DNA of 6,793 nt from Bacteroidota bacterium (GTDB lineage Bacteria; Bacteroidota; Rhodothermia; Rhodothermales; Bin80): contig JAPPBZ010000268.1 in NCBI GenBank assembly GCA_026702635.1, positions 1 to 6,793 of the forward strand, read 5' to 3'. A program made the translations under genes and the position numbers. The notes under the pieces are model-generated. The model did no database searches, was not told where the DNA came from, and saw only the letters and a list, made by a program, of their open reading frames with translations. Shown here one piece after another: positions 1-6,494 of the stretch; within the stretch, counting starts at the first letter, position 1; every line of letters begins with the position of its first letter.

Positions 1-1
1 C

Positions 2-805
2 CTGATGACTATAGGTCTACTTCTCCGACTGGCACCTGCACCGGTGGTACTTCTCTATGCATGGAGTCCACTGGTAATCAAGGAAATCGCCTTTACTGCC
101 CACCCTGATGGAGTTGCTGTATTTCTTGTGCTTGCCGCGATAGTGCTGGTTCGAAGAGACAGGATTTACGGTGCGGCCATCTTTTTGGCTTTGGCTGTGG
201 GGGCTAAAGTTCTCGCATTGCTCGTCATACCATTTATTCTAGTGCATGCACGTTTACGTGTATGGGGAATCTTTCTCGGAACATTGGCGCTGATCTACTT
301 GCCTTTTGTTTTGCAGGGGAGTACAGATTTGGAGACATTACTTGTATTCACTCGCGAATGGGAATTCAATGCGGCCTTATTTAGTTTGGTAAAGCCTTGG
401 GTGCCCAACGCGACGGCTCGGATCGTATGTGGGCTTGTACTTGTAATCGCGATAGGGATTTACTACTTGGTCTACAGGCGGAGTGCTCCTGGCACAATTG
501 TACGGGGCGACTGGATTTATGGTGGGCTATTCGCACTTTGGCCAGTTGTCAATTCCTGGTACCTGTTGTGGCTGCTTCCCTTTGCAGCGATCCGTCCAAG
601 CGCATGGGCATGGACGGCATCGGTCGCAGTACTGTTATCGTATATCACAGGGCTGAATCTGGATAACATGGATATGCATCCCTTCGCACACCCAGATTGG
701 GTACGCCCTCTGGAGTATGGATTGATCCTGTTGGCTTTGTCCTACGACATATTCAGATGGAGATCCAAAAGATCTGCCCTTATCCCAGAGGAGGGGCTAA
801 TGTAA
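2..805 (+). CDS. GT-C membrane glycosyltransferase, C-terminal part (GT87/mannosyltransferase-like), 5' truncated
   Basis: This is the C-terminal half of a polytopic inner-membrane glycosyltransferase. Such enzymes use polyprenyl-phosphate sugars and act on the periplasmic side, in glycan or glycolipid assembly. The frame is open to the window edge, with a Leu codon before the ATG at 5, and the family usually has 400-500 residues. The ATG at 5 is therefore probably internal, and the true start lies outside the window. Counting from that ATG, residues 19-35 carry the family-like pattern AWSPLVIKE..FTAHPDG. Hydrophobic segments lie at about 36-50, 54-80, 84-104, 137-157, 170-195, 200-217 and 235-250. 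The stretch WPVVNSWYLLWLLPF (179-193) matches the usual 'P...WYllWllP' motif near the C-terminus. The protein ends in a basic then acidic cytoplasmic-looking tail. It converges on the DUF547 gene with 47 bases between stops and no clear terminator. Family-level assignment is fairly firm; sugar and acceptor are unknown. Confidence 0.75.
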   Translation: MMTIGLLLRLAPAPVVLLYAWSPLVIKEIAFTAHPDGVAVFLVLAAIVLVRRDRIYGAAIFLALAVGAKVLALLVIPFILVHARLRVWGIFLGTLALIYLPFVLQGSTDLETLLVFTREWEFNAALFSLVKPWVPNATARIVCGLVLVIAIGIYYLVYRRSAPGTIVRGDWIYGGLFALWPVVNSWYLLWLLPFAAIRPSAWAWTASVAVLLSYITGLNLDNMDMHPFAHPDWVRPLEYGLILLALSYDIFRWRSKRSALIPEEGLM

Positions 806-852
806 ATATAGATTCTTTGAGGGCGGCACAAAAACCGTTGAAATAGGCTAAA

Positions 853-1728
853 CTATTGGGTACTCGTTACGTTAAGGCGCCAATCATACTCATGATCCAA
901 TGACCCTTCAAAGCCTTCCAACTGTTTCGCCAAGTCTTCATCTGCATACTTCTGCAAGTGTGCCAGTACCCCGGCTTCAGAGTCTCCAAAATCTTCCATA
1001 TACCAAAAATACAGGCTTGAGGTAACCCCGAACGCTTCATCTAGGAGTTCCACTGCACGCAGGTGATTCACAAATTCTTTCGCATTTTTATCCAAGAGTC
1101 GTTCCAAGTTGGCGGCCGTGAATGCTTGGGATGCCAGATTCGGACAGCCCAAACTGGCGCAATTGACGGCATAGTGAATCCGGTTGTCTTGCCAGATCGG
1201 GCGCAGGATATCGTGTTCAATATTATCTAGCGTTAGGGAAATTCCAGCTACGGTTGCATGAATGTCTTTCCATGGCCCGGAATTGGGTTTTTCTTCATTG
1301 TTAATCTGCATAATTGATTCAACAGGGTAGGCCTCCACAACGACACGTATGGTCACCGCATTGTAGAGATTGATCCAATAGGCCATCTGAACGTCCCGTG
1401 CATATTGGCGAGGGTCCAGCTCTTGAAGCTGTTCAAGGTATTGATTGAGACGCTGTCGATCTGCTGTGTTTTCTTGGAGTGCCTGATAGTCAAAAAGATG
1501 TATACCGGATGGGTCGTCCGTGACCAAGTATGTATCTAGGATTGCCTGCCAGTCGGAGTGGTCAATTGTGGTGGTATTCGAAGAATCGAATTTCTCCCAA
1601 ATACTATCTGTAGCTTGACCATAAGAGAAGGGGACAATAAGTATCAATAGCCCAAAAACTCCAGTCCCGAATCGACGGGAAAAAGAGCCCCTAGCATCCT
1701 GTTTTCGTTTTATGGTTTTCGGTTGCAT
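853..1728 (-). CDS. secreted DUF547 domain protein
   Basis: This 291-residue protein has a DUF547 domain of unknown biochemical function. The N-terminus is basic (KTIKRKQ, then SRRF) and is followed by a hydrophobic stretch at about 21-36 ending near SYGQA. This looks like a signal peptide or membrane anchor, so the protein is probably periplasmic. DUF547 landmarks are in order: YWINLYNAVTIRVV (117-130), LTLDNIEHDILRP (166-178), then RIHYAVNCASLGCPNL (183-198) with Cys190 and Cys195, and the C-terminal YDWRLN (281-286). Length and motif order look complete. The start is ATG at 1728, with an AAAAGG-like ribosome site about nine bases upstream. It is the last gene of the minus-strand run, 105 bases after the barrel gene, so it may be in that operon or have its own promoter. 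Family assignment is strong. A catalytic role for the two Cys residues is only a guess. Confidence 0.9.
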   Translation of the reverse strand: MQPKTIKRKQDARGSFSRRFGTGVFGLLILIVPFSYGQATDSIWEKFDSSNTTTIDHSDWQAILDTYLVTDDPSGIHLFDYQALQENTADRQRLNQYLEQLQELDPRQYARDVQMAYWINLYNAVTIRVVVEAYPVESIMQINNEEKPNSGPWKDIHATVAGISLTLDNIEHDILRPIWQDNRIHYAVNCASLGCPNLASQAFTAANLERLLDKNAKEFVNHLRAVELLDEAFGVTSSLYFWYMEDFGDSEAGVLAHLQKYADEDLAKQLEGFEGSLDHEYDWRLNVTSTQ

Positions 1729-1750
1729 TAAAACAGACCTTTTATCAGTT

Positions 1751-1762
1751 CATTGGTCAATG
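1751..1762. repeat. short inverted repeat upstream of the DUF547 gene
   Basis: CATTG-GT-CAATG is a perfect 5-bp dyad with a 2-base centre, 23 bases upstream of the DUF547 ATG. Its position would suit an operator or leader structure. Such a short dyad also occurs by chance, and no promoter was recognised around it. Confidence 0.25.
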
Positions 1763-1777
1763 GCAATGCTGCAGGCT

Positions 1778-1792
1778 TGGCCAAAACGGCCA
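1778..1792. repeat. short hairpin in the gap between the barrel and DUF547 genes
   Basis: TGGCC-AAAAC-GGCCA is a perfect 5-bp stem with a 5-base loop, lying between the barrel stop and the DUF547 start. On the minus strand it is not followed by a run of T, so it is not a convincing intrinsic terminator. It could be a weak pause or mRNA-processing stem between two cistrons. Confidence 0.3.
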
Positions 1793-1833
1793 TATTCTGT
1801 TAGACAGAGGTAACGATGCTTAGCTAAGTGTGA

Positions 1834-2811
1834 TTATAGACCACCACCGAAGCCACCACCCAAACCCACGCTGAGGCCGATACCGAACACGGTAGACTTT
1901 GCCGTATTACGACCCCCAACGATCTTACCGAAAAAAGCATGTGCGCCCGTGCTGCCAAACAGGTCGGCAAATAACTGGCCGCCAAGAATCTGGCTATCTT
2001 CTTCCAAGCCGGGAAATCGGCTCGGCGAAAAACCAGATCCACCGATATCAATGCCGGATGTGGCATTCACCATGCGGTAATTTCCTCCTACTCTCACACG
2101 ATTGCCGACGGGAACAAAGACCCACAAGTTCATGAAGATCTCCGAAGGAACATCAATATCCCCACCTTGGCCAGCGCCGACTGCATTGGAGTTGACCGAA
2201 GTAGACCCTCTGTGTCGGTAGCCAAATTCTGCTGATGCGCCTGCGATATTCCAGAATTTGCCGACAATCAATGAACCCTCAAATCCACTGGCGCCATCTC
2301 CGAGCGAGTTGATATAACCTGTGTCGTAGCCACCAGGAATTGTTACTCCAACACGTGCCGCAACACTTGGTGCATTGCTGACCAATTCATCGATAAAGCG
2401 CCAAGTTACAGAAAGATTGGTATCGAATAACCCGCTGTAACTTTCTTCACCACCGGACGGACCGACCGCACCATCTACATTACTTTTTGCCCAAGCTGTC
2501 TGCAGATCCACGGCAATCGCATCATTAATTGCATAGTTGGCATGGATCCACACTGTGCTCTGTCCCAGATTTGCCCCTGTAGCTTCCAAAGGCCCTTTAA
2601 CGGTTTCTGTACCCCGGTAGAATTCTTCGGCACTCTGATTATAGTACGAGACACTGACACTACCGGTACGGGGTTCTGCAATCCACGGCGTACCTTGGGC
2701 CAGGGCCGTCTGTGACGGATACCAAACCGCTATGCTCAAGAGAGCAGGCAGTATCAGCCTGCGGAGAGCGAATCCGGTCCATCCATTTTTTTCACTCTTC
2801 ATCAATGACAT
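1834..2811 (-). CDS. outer-membrane beta-barrel protein (PF13557/'MetA-pathway'-like porin family suspected)
   Basis: This is a predicted outer-membrane barrel of 325 residues from ATG 2811; a GTG at 2826 would add five. Numbering is from the GTG. A basic and hydrophobic signal peptide spans about 17-43, with a good cleavage site at TALA|QG (43/44). The mature protein alternates polar and hydrophobic or aromatic residues with turns rich in Gly, Asn and Asp. Examples are SVSVSYYNQ, STVWIHANYAI, AIAVDLQTAWA, DTNLSVTWRF, SVAARVGVTIPGGYDTG, GFEGSLIVGKFW, SAEFGYRHRG and RVRVGGNYRMV. Spacing and the 'R.GvtiPgG' stretch resemble the family annotated as transporter or MetA-pathway barrel, but this is recognition only. 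The C-terminus is odd: a barrel-like strand ending in GGF is followed by an extra GGGL. ATG 2811 has a GGGA about nine bases upstream; GTG 2826 has no clear ribosome site. Either start overlaps the preceding gene (20 or 35 bases), suggesting translational coupling. Substrate unknown. Confidence 0.8.
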   Translation of the reverse strand: MSLMKSEKNGWTGFALRRLILPALLSIAVWYPSQTALAQGTPWIAEPRTGSVSVSYYNQSAEEFYRGTETVKGPLEATGANLGQSTVWIHANYAINDAIAVDLQTAWAKSNVDGAVGPSGGEESYSGLFDTNLSVTWRFIDELVSNAPSVAARVGVTIPGGYDTGYINSLGDGASGFEGSLIVGKFWNIAGASAEFGYRHRGSTSVNSNAVGAGQGGDIDVPSEIFMNLWVFVPVGNRVRVGGNYRMVNATSGIDIGGSGFSPSRFPGLEEDSQILGGQLFADLFGSTGAHAFFGKIVGGRNTAKSTVFGIGLSVGLGGGFGGGL

Positions 2812-3208
2812 CGTTTTGTATCCCACGGACGGGCGTTTGTAGCTTATAGCGACGGGTCAGAAAATAATGTACGACCTCCATACGGATGCCGCAATCATCC
2901 TCATCAGTATCTGGTCCGCACAACCCTTTAACCACCTCGTCATCGGGCGATCCAGTTTCCTCCTCCGCGTAAACTGCCTCCAGGCTGGCGGCCAAGCTCA
3001 TTGCTCGGTCGCGATCTAGTTCAGACTTCTGGATAGGGCATCCCTTGCAAGCCAGTACTTTAAAGGTTAACGACTTGCCCTGTGCATATGCCTTGCGTGG
3101 GCTAATCTGACCAGGTCCCGTACCGATTGAGCCTGAAGGTGCAATTGTTGGGGCTGCGAACCCGAAAAGGACGGCAACAACTGCAAACGAGCAAATTGAA
3201 CGAATCAT
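2792..3208 (-). CDS. small secreted CxxC protein of unknown function
   Basis: I do not recognise the family. From the ATG at 3208 the protein has 138 residues. The frame can be extended to a TTG at 3289 (165 residues), but that lies upstream of the promoter candidate at 3251-3279. ATG 3208 also has an AAGAGA-type ribosome site about ten bases upstream and places the signal peptide at the N-terminus. Numbering from that ATG, MIRSICSFAVVAVLFGFAA is a clear signal peptide. Cleavage may fall near residue 23, or as late as KAYA|QG (42/43). The mature part has four Cys: a CKGC pair (54, 57) and C97 and C106 around an acidic DTDEDD segment, which suggests two disulfides or a metal/redox site. No heme CxxCH is present. 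The C-terminal third is a charged, helix-like stretch with VVHYFLTRRYKL. The gene overlaps the downstream barrel gene, so the two are probably made together, and it may be a periplasmic partner of that barrel (inference). Confidence 0.72.
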   Translation of the reverse strand: MIRSICSFAVVAVLFGFAAPTIAPSGSIGTGPGQISPRKAYAQGKSLTFKVLACKGCPIQKSELDRDRAMSLAASLEAVYAEEETGSPDDEVVKGLCGPDTDEDDCGIRMEVVHYFLTRRYKLQTPVRGIQNDVIDEE

Positions 3209-3250
3209 GAGGTTTATCTCTTGAATGGTTATAACTGCAACAGCAAGGGA

Positions 3251-3279
3251 AACATACGCACTAATATCCTCAATTTCAA
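3251..3279 (-). promoter_or_regulatory. candidate sigma70-like promoter for the CxxC/barrel/DUF547 unit
   Basis: On the minus strand, TTGAAA (3279-3274, 5/6 to TTGACA) and TATGTT (3256-3251, 4/6 to TATAAT) are separated by exactly 17 bases. Transcription would begin near 3244, giving a leader of about 36 bases before ATG 3208. This favours that ATG over the upstream TTG. The match is by eye. If the organism uses a Bacteroidota-type sigma factor, this consensus would not apply. Confidence 0.4.
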
Positions 3280-3417
3280 TAGGATACAAGTATTATTGGT
3301 GGGATTATAATTGGAAGGTACTGCACAGCCATTCATCCAGTTCTTCTCCATATCCCTCCGGAAGGGGAGTACTCCAACGATTCTGAGTTGCTACCGATTA
3401 TGCGTTCAGGGTTATGG

Positions 3418-3453
3418 TGCAGATTAGCATCATTACGAGACCATGATACTGCA
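3418..3453. repeat. imperfect inverted repeat after the DUF5916 gene
   Basis: TGCAG (3418-3422) pairs with CTGCA (3449-3453), and ATCAT (3429-3433) pairs with ATGAT (3443-3447) around a 9-base loop. An asymmetric internal loop separates the two stems. It lies 27 bases past the DUF5916 stop in transcription order, where a terminator is expected. It has no following T run and is AT-rich, so a terminator role is weak. The rest of the 3290-3479 gap shows no gene. Confidence 0.25.
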
Positions 3454-3479
3454 TGGGCGATGAATTCCGGGTCGTTTTG

Positions 3480-5777
3480 TTAGCGGATGAATGTATAGGT
3501 ATACTTTAAAAATAGTGTTCTGGAATCTAGAACTGGGAGGACAGGATTCTCTCCCATCCGGTCAGTGTTACGTCCCTCATTATATACGAGCCAAAGATCA
3601 TTCCCTTCACGGAAGTTGTACCGAAAGCGTACATTTGCGGAAACCACATCTGCCGCGGTACTGTACTGCAGGAAAGCACTGATGCTGGCCGCCGTGGAAA
3701 AACTGATTTGTGTCCGAATTCGAGCGAGATGGACAAAAAATTCTTGGTCTCGGTCAGGGAAACGCACACGATTGAATTGATATGTCCCCCCGAACTCCAA
3801 GTATCGGGACAGATTCCAAGTGGGTTCTAACTCAATTTGAATGTTGGAGCCGTCGTAGAATTGTCCGAATTCTGTGGATGCATTGATGCGCCAGAGTCGG
3901 CCAAAGCGCATCATGTAGTCCCAATTGAAGCCGTAGAAAGTATATCTACCTGCGGGAATTTCTGTGTCTTCTGGGAGCTCCGCCGGTTCGGTAAGGTTAT
4001 CTTTTTGTACTTCTAGCTGAAACGTATGAGAATCACCTGATTTCATATCGAGAGACCAGTCAAGCCAAGCGATTTGGGTTTCAAGGCTTCCATCTGAGTC
4101 GCGCAGAAATTGTACAAATAAGACTTGTGGACGAACGAATTGAATCTTGGAGCGCTCGCTGGCAAACCAACCGTATCCAGCCAGAATAAACGGTTGAACA
4201 AAACCAGTTCGCGAAACAAACCCAACACCAGGTTCAAATTCTGTCCCTCCCCAAGCTGTAGACAGACGATATGAGAATCCAACCTCGGTACGCCGTTGAA
4301 TTTGTATCCGGGCAAAGCCATTGGCTCTTGGATCGTTACGGGAGGAACCTTCATCAAAGGTTTGTGCCCATTTCAGATCCAGATATTCGTTGGCTCCAAC
4401 TTTGATCTGTGAATCAAGCCCATATACAATATTTCGGTTTCCTTTTGAGCCAAGGCGCGTGGTGGCAATACCTCCAGCATAAGAGTTGGGATTAAAGACT
4501 TGCTTGCGCAAACGATAGATTCCAAAGTTTTCCGAAGGATTTCCATGAGCGGCTGCTGCTTGCATGTTGATCACTCCGATGTCCCATTCACCAACGCGGC
4601 CGACTAGACGAGCTCCCCCATAAATGGGCACGGTTTCACCTTCGTAGAGACCGATTTGACGAGTATTGAAAAGTCTATCGGATCGTCCTACCGTTCGGTA
4701 CTCAAAGATGCCTGAGCGTTCCTGGAAAAACCGACGCTTTTCCGGGAAAAAAAGTGAAAAGCGTGTGAGGTTGACCTGCTGGTCGTCGGCTTCAACCTGG
4801 GCAAAGTCTGTATTCACGGTTAAATCTAGTGTCAGGTTATTGGTGAGATTGTATTTCACGTCTCCACCAACATCCCCGGTCCAGTTTGATGGTTGATCAT
4901 ACCGAGTCTCATCATCGGAGAGCGTCGAATACTTTTCCATCCCGCTTGCCACATATGGAGTGATATAGAGTGGGCGCCCTACATCGACGTCACGCAGATG
5001 GATTCTACGAAACCTGCTCGGTTTCGCGTATCCTCTATCCCAATTTGGAGGAGTTGCCGGGAATTCGTGGATTTCATTTTTTCTGGAAATACGACGAGTT
5101 ACGGACATGCCCATCTCCACCAGGCCATCAACGGATTGGAATCCCAAGCTTGTAAAGGGGATTCGCATTTCTACAGACCATCCATAGTCTGTTCTCTGGG
5201 TAGCCGAATCCCAGAACGTATCCCAGCTCATATTGATTACTGTGCCAAACGGACTGCGCCCACCTGAGTCCAGATCGTTCGAAATGGCCATATCAATCCG
5301 AACATTATTGGGGGTAGTGGTGAACCACAGGCCATTCTGGCGGTCGTTAAACGTGTCAAGGATGAGCGCAACCGTATCATCTCCACTGTACCGATCTCGG
5401 TACATTGAATTTGCCCGAATTCCATCTGGATCACTGTCATACAGCACTGCTCCCAGATACATGTACTTATCGTCATAGGCGACACGAATGTTTGTTCTTT
5501 CAGACATGTTGCCCATAAACACAGGACTGTACATAACTAAGGGCAGAGAATCCACCTCTTCCCAGGCTGGATCGTTTACAAATCCATCCACTTCGATCGG
5601 GCCTGTCAATCTTGAAAGGATCAGAGGTGGGAGATCTGTTTCAGGGGATTGTGCCCAGGTTTGCATCGGTGAAAGCTGGAATAGGACAGTTCCGATCATT
5701 GTAGCCCACAACAGTGAGTACAATTTTGGAGAATGCATTTGGATTCTGTCGCCGATGTGAAAAAAGATTCTGCGCAT
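3480..5777 (-). CDS. CBM9-like domain plus DUF5916 outer-membrane barrel protein
   Basis: This exported protein has 765 residues from ATG 5777; a GTG at 5780 would add one. Numbering is from the GTG. A signal peptide ends near TWA|QS (43/44). The CBM9-like sandwich spans about 50-260, opening with GPIEVDGFVNDPAWEEV and continuing with DDKYMYLGAVLYDSDP and DDTVALILDTFNDRQNG. The DUF5916 barrel fills about 270-766. Its hallmark is at 321-353: NTDFAQVEADDQQVNLTRF, then SLFFPEKRRFF. RQIGLYEGETVPIYGGARLVGR follows, then many amphipathic strands, ending in LKYTYTFIR. Size and order are complete for the family. The function is unproven; carbohydrate or polymer binding at the cell surface is inferred from the CBM9-like fold. 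No SusC/SusD or TonB partner is in the window. ATG 5777 overlaps the preceding stop as TGATG. An in-frame ATG at 5738 gives a more typical signal peptide (MHSPK then hydrophobic) and could be the true start. Neither start has a strong ribosome site. Confidence 0.93.
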   Translation of the reverse strand: MRRIFFHIGDRIQMHSPKLYSLLWATMIGTVLFQLSPMQTWAQSPETDLPPLILSRLTGPIEVDGFVNDPAWEEVDSLPLVMYSPVFMGNMSERTNIRVAYDDKYMYLGAVLYDSDPDGIRANSMYRDRYSGDDTVALILDTFNDRQNGLWFTTTPNNVRIDMAISNDLDSGGRSPFGTVINMSWDTFWDSATQRTDYGWSVEMRIPFTSLGFQSVDGLVEMGMSVTRRISRKNEIHEFPATPPNWDRGYAKPSRFRRIHLRDVDVGRPLYITPYVASGMEKYSTLSDDETRYDQPSNWTGDVGGDVKYNLTNNLTLDLTVNTDFAQVEADDQQVNLTRFSLFFPEKRRFFQERSGIFEYRTVGRSDRLFNTRQIGLYEGETVPIYGGARLVGRVGEWDIGVINMQAAAAHGNPSENFGIYRLRKQVFNPNSYAGGIATTRLGSKGNRNIVYGLDSQIKVGANEYLDLKWAQTFDEGSSRNDPRANGFARIQIQRRTEVGFSYRLSTAWGGTEFEPGVGFVSRTGFVQPFILAGYGWFASERSKIQFVRPQVLFVQFLRDSDGSLETQIAWLDWSLDMKSGDSHTFQLEVQKDNLTEPAELPEDTEIPAGRYTFYGFNWDYMMRFGRLWRINASTEFGQFYDGSNIQIELEPTWNLSRYLEFGGTYQFNRVRFPDRDQEFFVHLARIRTQISFSTAASISAFLQYSTAADVVSANVRFRYNFREGNDLWLVYNEGRNTDRMGENPVLPVLDSRTLFLKYTYTFIR

Positions 5778-6388
5778 CACCTATGATCACGCCACTTCTC
5801 AGAGTAAGCTAATGAAGCATCTGGACAAACGCCCCCAAAATTAATCAATTGGGTAGAACCTAACCTGCCCATTTTGTGCTGAATAATACATAATGGAGTC
5901 CAAAAGATCACTGGGTCGGCCAGGTCGCTCGCAATGGCGGCGCCGTCGAGGATTTTCTCTTCCTTGATTTGCTTGACGCTGCCGGCGGTGTCGTAGGTCG
6001 GGATGATTTCCAGCTTACCCAGCCGGGCGATATTTCTGCGGCACTGCATGAGCGCCTGGGGGTGGGAAAAGATTCGACGGACTTGAGAAAGGCCGACCCC
6101 GGGGTTGGCGATCAGGTGGTGCAGGATGCGGAGCTTCAACTCTCCGATTATCGTGAGTCGGTGTCGCAAGAGAAGATCGTAGTTCTGGTGAATGCTGCCC
6201 GCCAGCGAGTTTTCAATGGGGATGACCCCGAATGTCGCCTCTTCCCGCTGGACTCTCTGAAACACCAGGTCGAAGGTCTCACAGGGAACAAGGCTGCCGG
6301 CAAGCGGGAAAAAACTCCGGGAGGCGATCTCGCTGTATGCCCCCGGCTCGCCCTGGTAGGCAACCACGCAATCTTGACCAGGCGGCAT
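5777..6388 (-). CDS. pheA: truncated prephenate dehydratase fused to an unrelated tail
   Basis: Prephenate dehydratase converts prephenate to phenylpyruvate in cytoplasmic phenylalanine synthesis. Family motifs are clear in residues 8-157: VVAYQGEPGAYSEIASRSFF (8-27), FGVIPIENSLAGSIHQNYDLLL (53-74, in two adjoining blocks), SHPQALMQC (108-116), TYDTAGSVKQI (131-141) and GAAIASDLA (149-157). After Ala157 the match stops. The remaining 46 residues lack the NxTRF motif, whose Thr is essential in the E. coli enzyme, and there is no ACT regulatory domain. Normal proteins have about 280 residues. Counting from SDLA, Thr179 falls within one residue of the catalytic Thr position, but its context (STQLINF) does not fit. 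G+C drops sharply at the same point. I infer that the original 3' end is lost and the protein as read is probably inactive. The start is ATG 6388, with GGAG eleven bases upstream. The stop overlaps the next ATG as TGATG. Identity of the N-terminal part is near certain. Confidence 0.88.
   Translation of the reverse strand: MPPGQDCVVAYQGEPGAYSEIASRSFFPLAGSLVPCETFDLVFQRVQREEATFGVIPIENSLAGSIHQNYDLLLRHRLTIIGELKLRILHHLIANPGVGLSQVRRIFSHPQALMQCRRNIARLGKLEIIPTYDTAGSVKQIKEEKILDGAAIASDLADPVIFWTPLCIIQHKMGRLGSTQLINFGGVCPDASLAYSEKWRDHR
5841..5911 (-). pseudogene. possible 3' remnant of another gene just left of the breakpoint
   Basis: In the frame reading AGT at 5912-5910, the minus strand encodes a protein-like stretch (SDLLDSIMYYSAQNG, then QVRFYPID) ending in TAA at 5843-5841. 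That leaves a 63-base gap before the DUF5916 ATG at 5777, or about 100 bases before ATG 5738. It could be the C-terminus of whatever gene originally preceded the DUF5916 gene, cut at the breakpoint. It is only about 23 codons long and no family was recognised, so chance is quite possible. Confidence 0.25.
5905..5918. other. composition and homology breakpoint inside pheA
   Basis: G+C counted by hand is 9/30 in 5881-5910 and 22/30 in 5911-5940. Prephenate dehydratase similarity ends at residue 157 (codon 5920-5918). The step therefore coincides with loss of homology to within about 15 bases. A small dyad, CTGG-GTCGG-CCAG, spans 5911-5923. No transposase, integrase gene or tRNA was found next to it. 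It is either a real recombination junction or an assembly join. Confidence 0.65.
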
Positions 6389-6494
6389 GGTGGTTCTGTC
6401 TCCGGTAAGTCAGACCCGGGCCATCCATTCGTTCAGATCCCGGGAGATGGGGGAATACGGCAGTTCCCGCGGGGAGCCGGCCGGGTCACGCGGT

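Noticed and set aside
806..852. Possible shared terminator between the convergent glycosyltransferase and DUF547 genes
   Set aside because: No stem of useful length and no T or A run with a stem was found in the 47 bases.
3345..3365. CCCT-CCGGA-AGGG hairpin in the gap after DUF5916, considered as a terminator
   Set aside because: The stem is only four to five pairs and no T run follows on either strand.
4043..5485. Several open frames of 61-124 codons inside the DUF5916 gene on both strands
   Set aside because: All lie within a gene with continuous family similarity, and none has recognisable motifs.
5836..5843. TAATTTTG on the minus strand, matching the Bacteroidota -7 consensus TAnnTTTG
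   Set aside because: No TTTG-type -33 element is found at the right distance, and the phylum is uncertain. An eight-base AT-rich match is easily chance.
5777..5917. Frameshift explanation for the loss of prephenate dehydratase similarity
   Set aside because: None of the three minus-strand frames left of 5918 restores the YGL...N.TRF pattern or an ACT domain, and G+C changes at the same point. A single indel cannot explain the loss.
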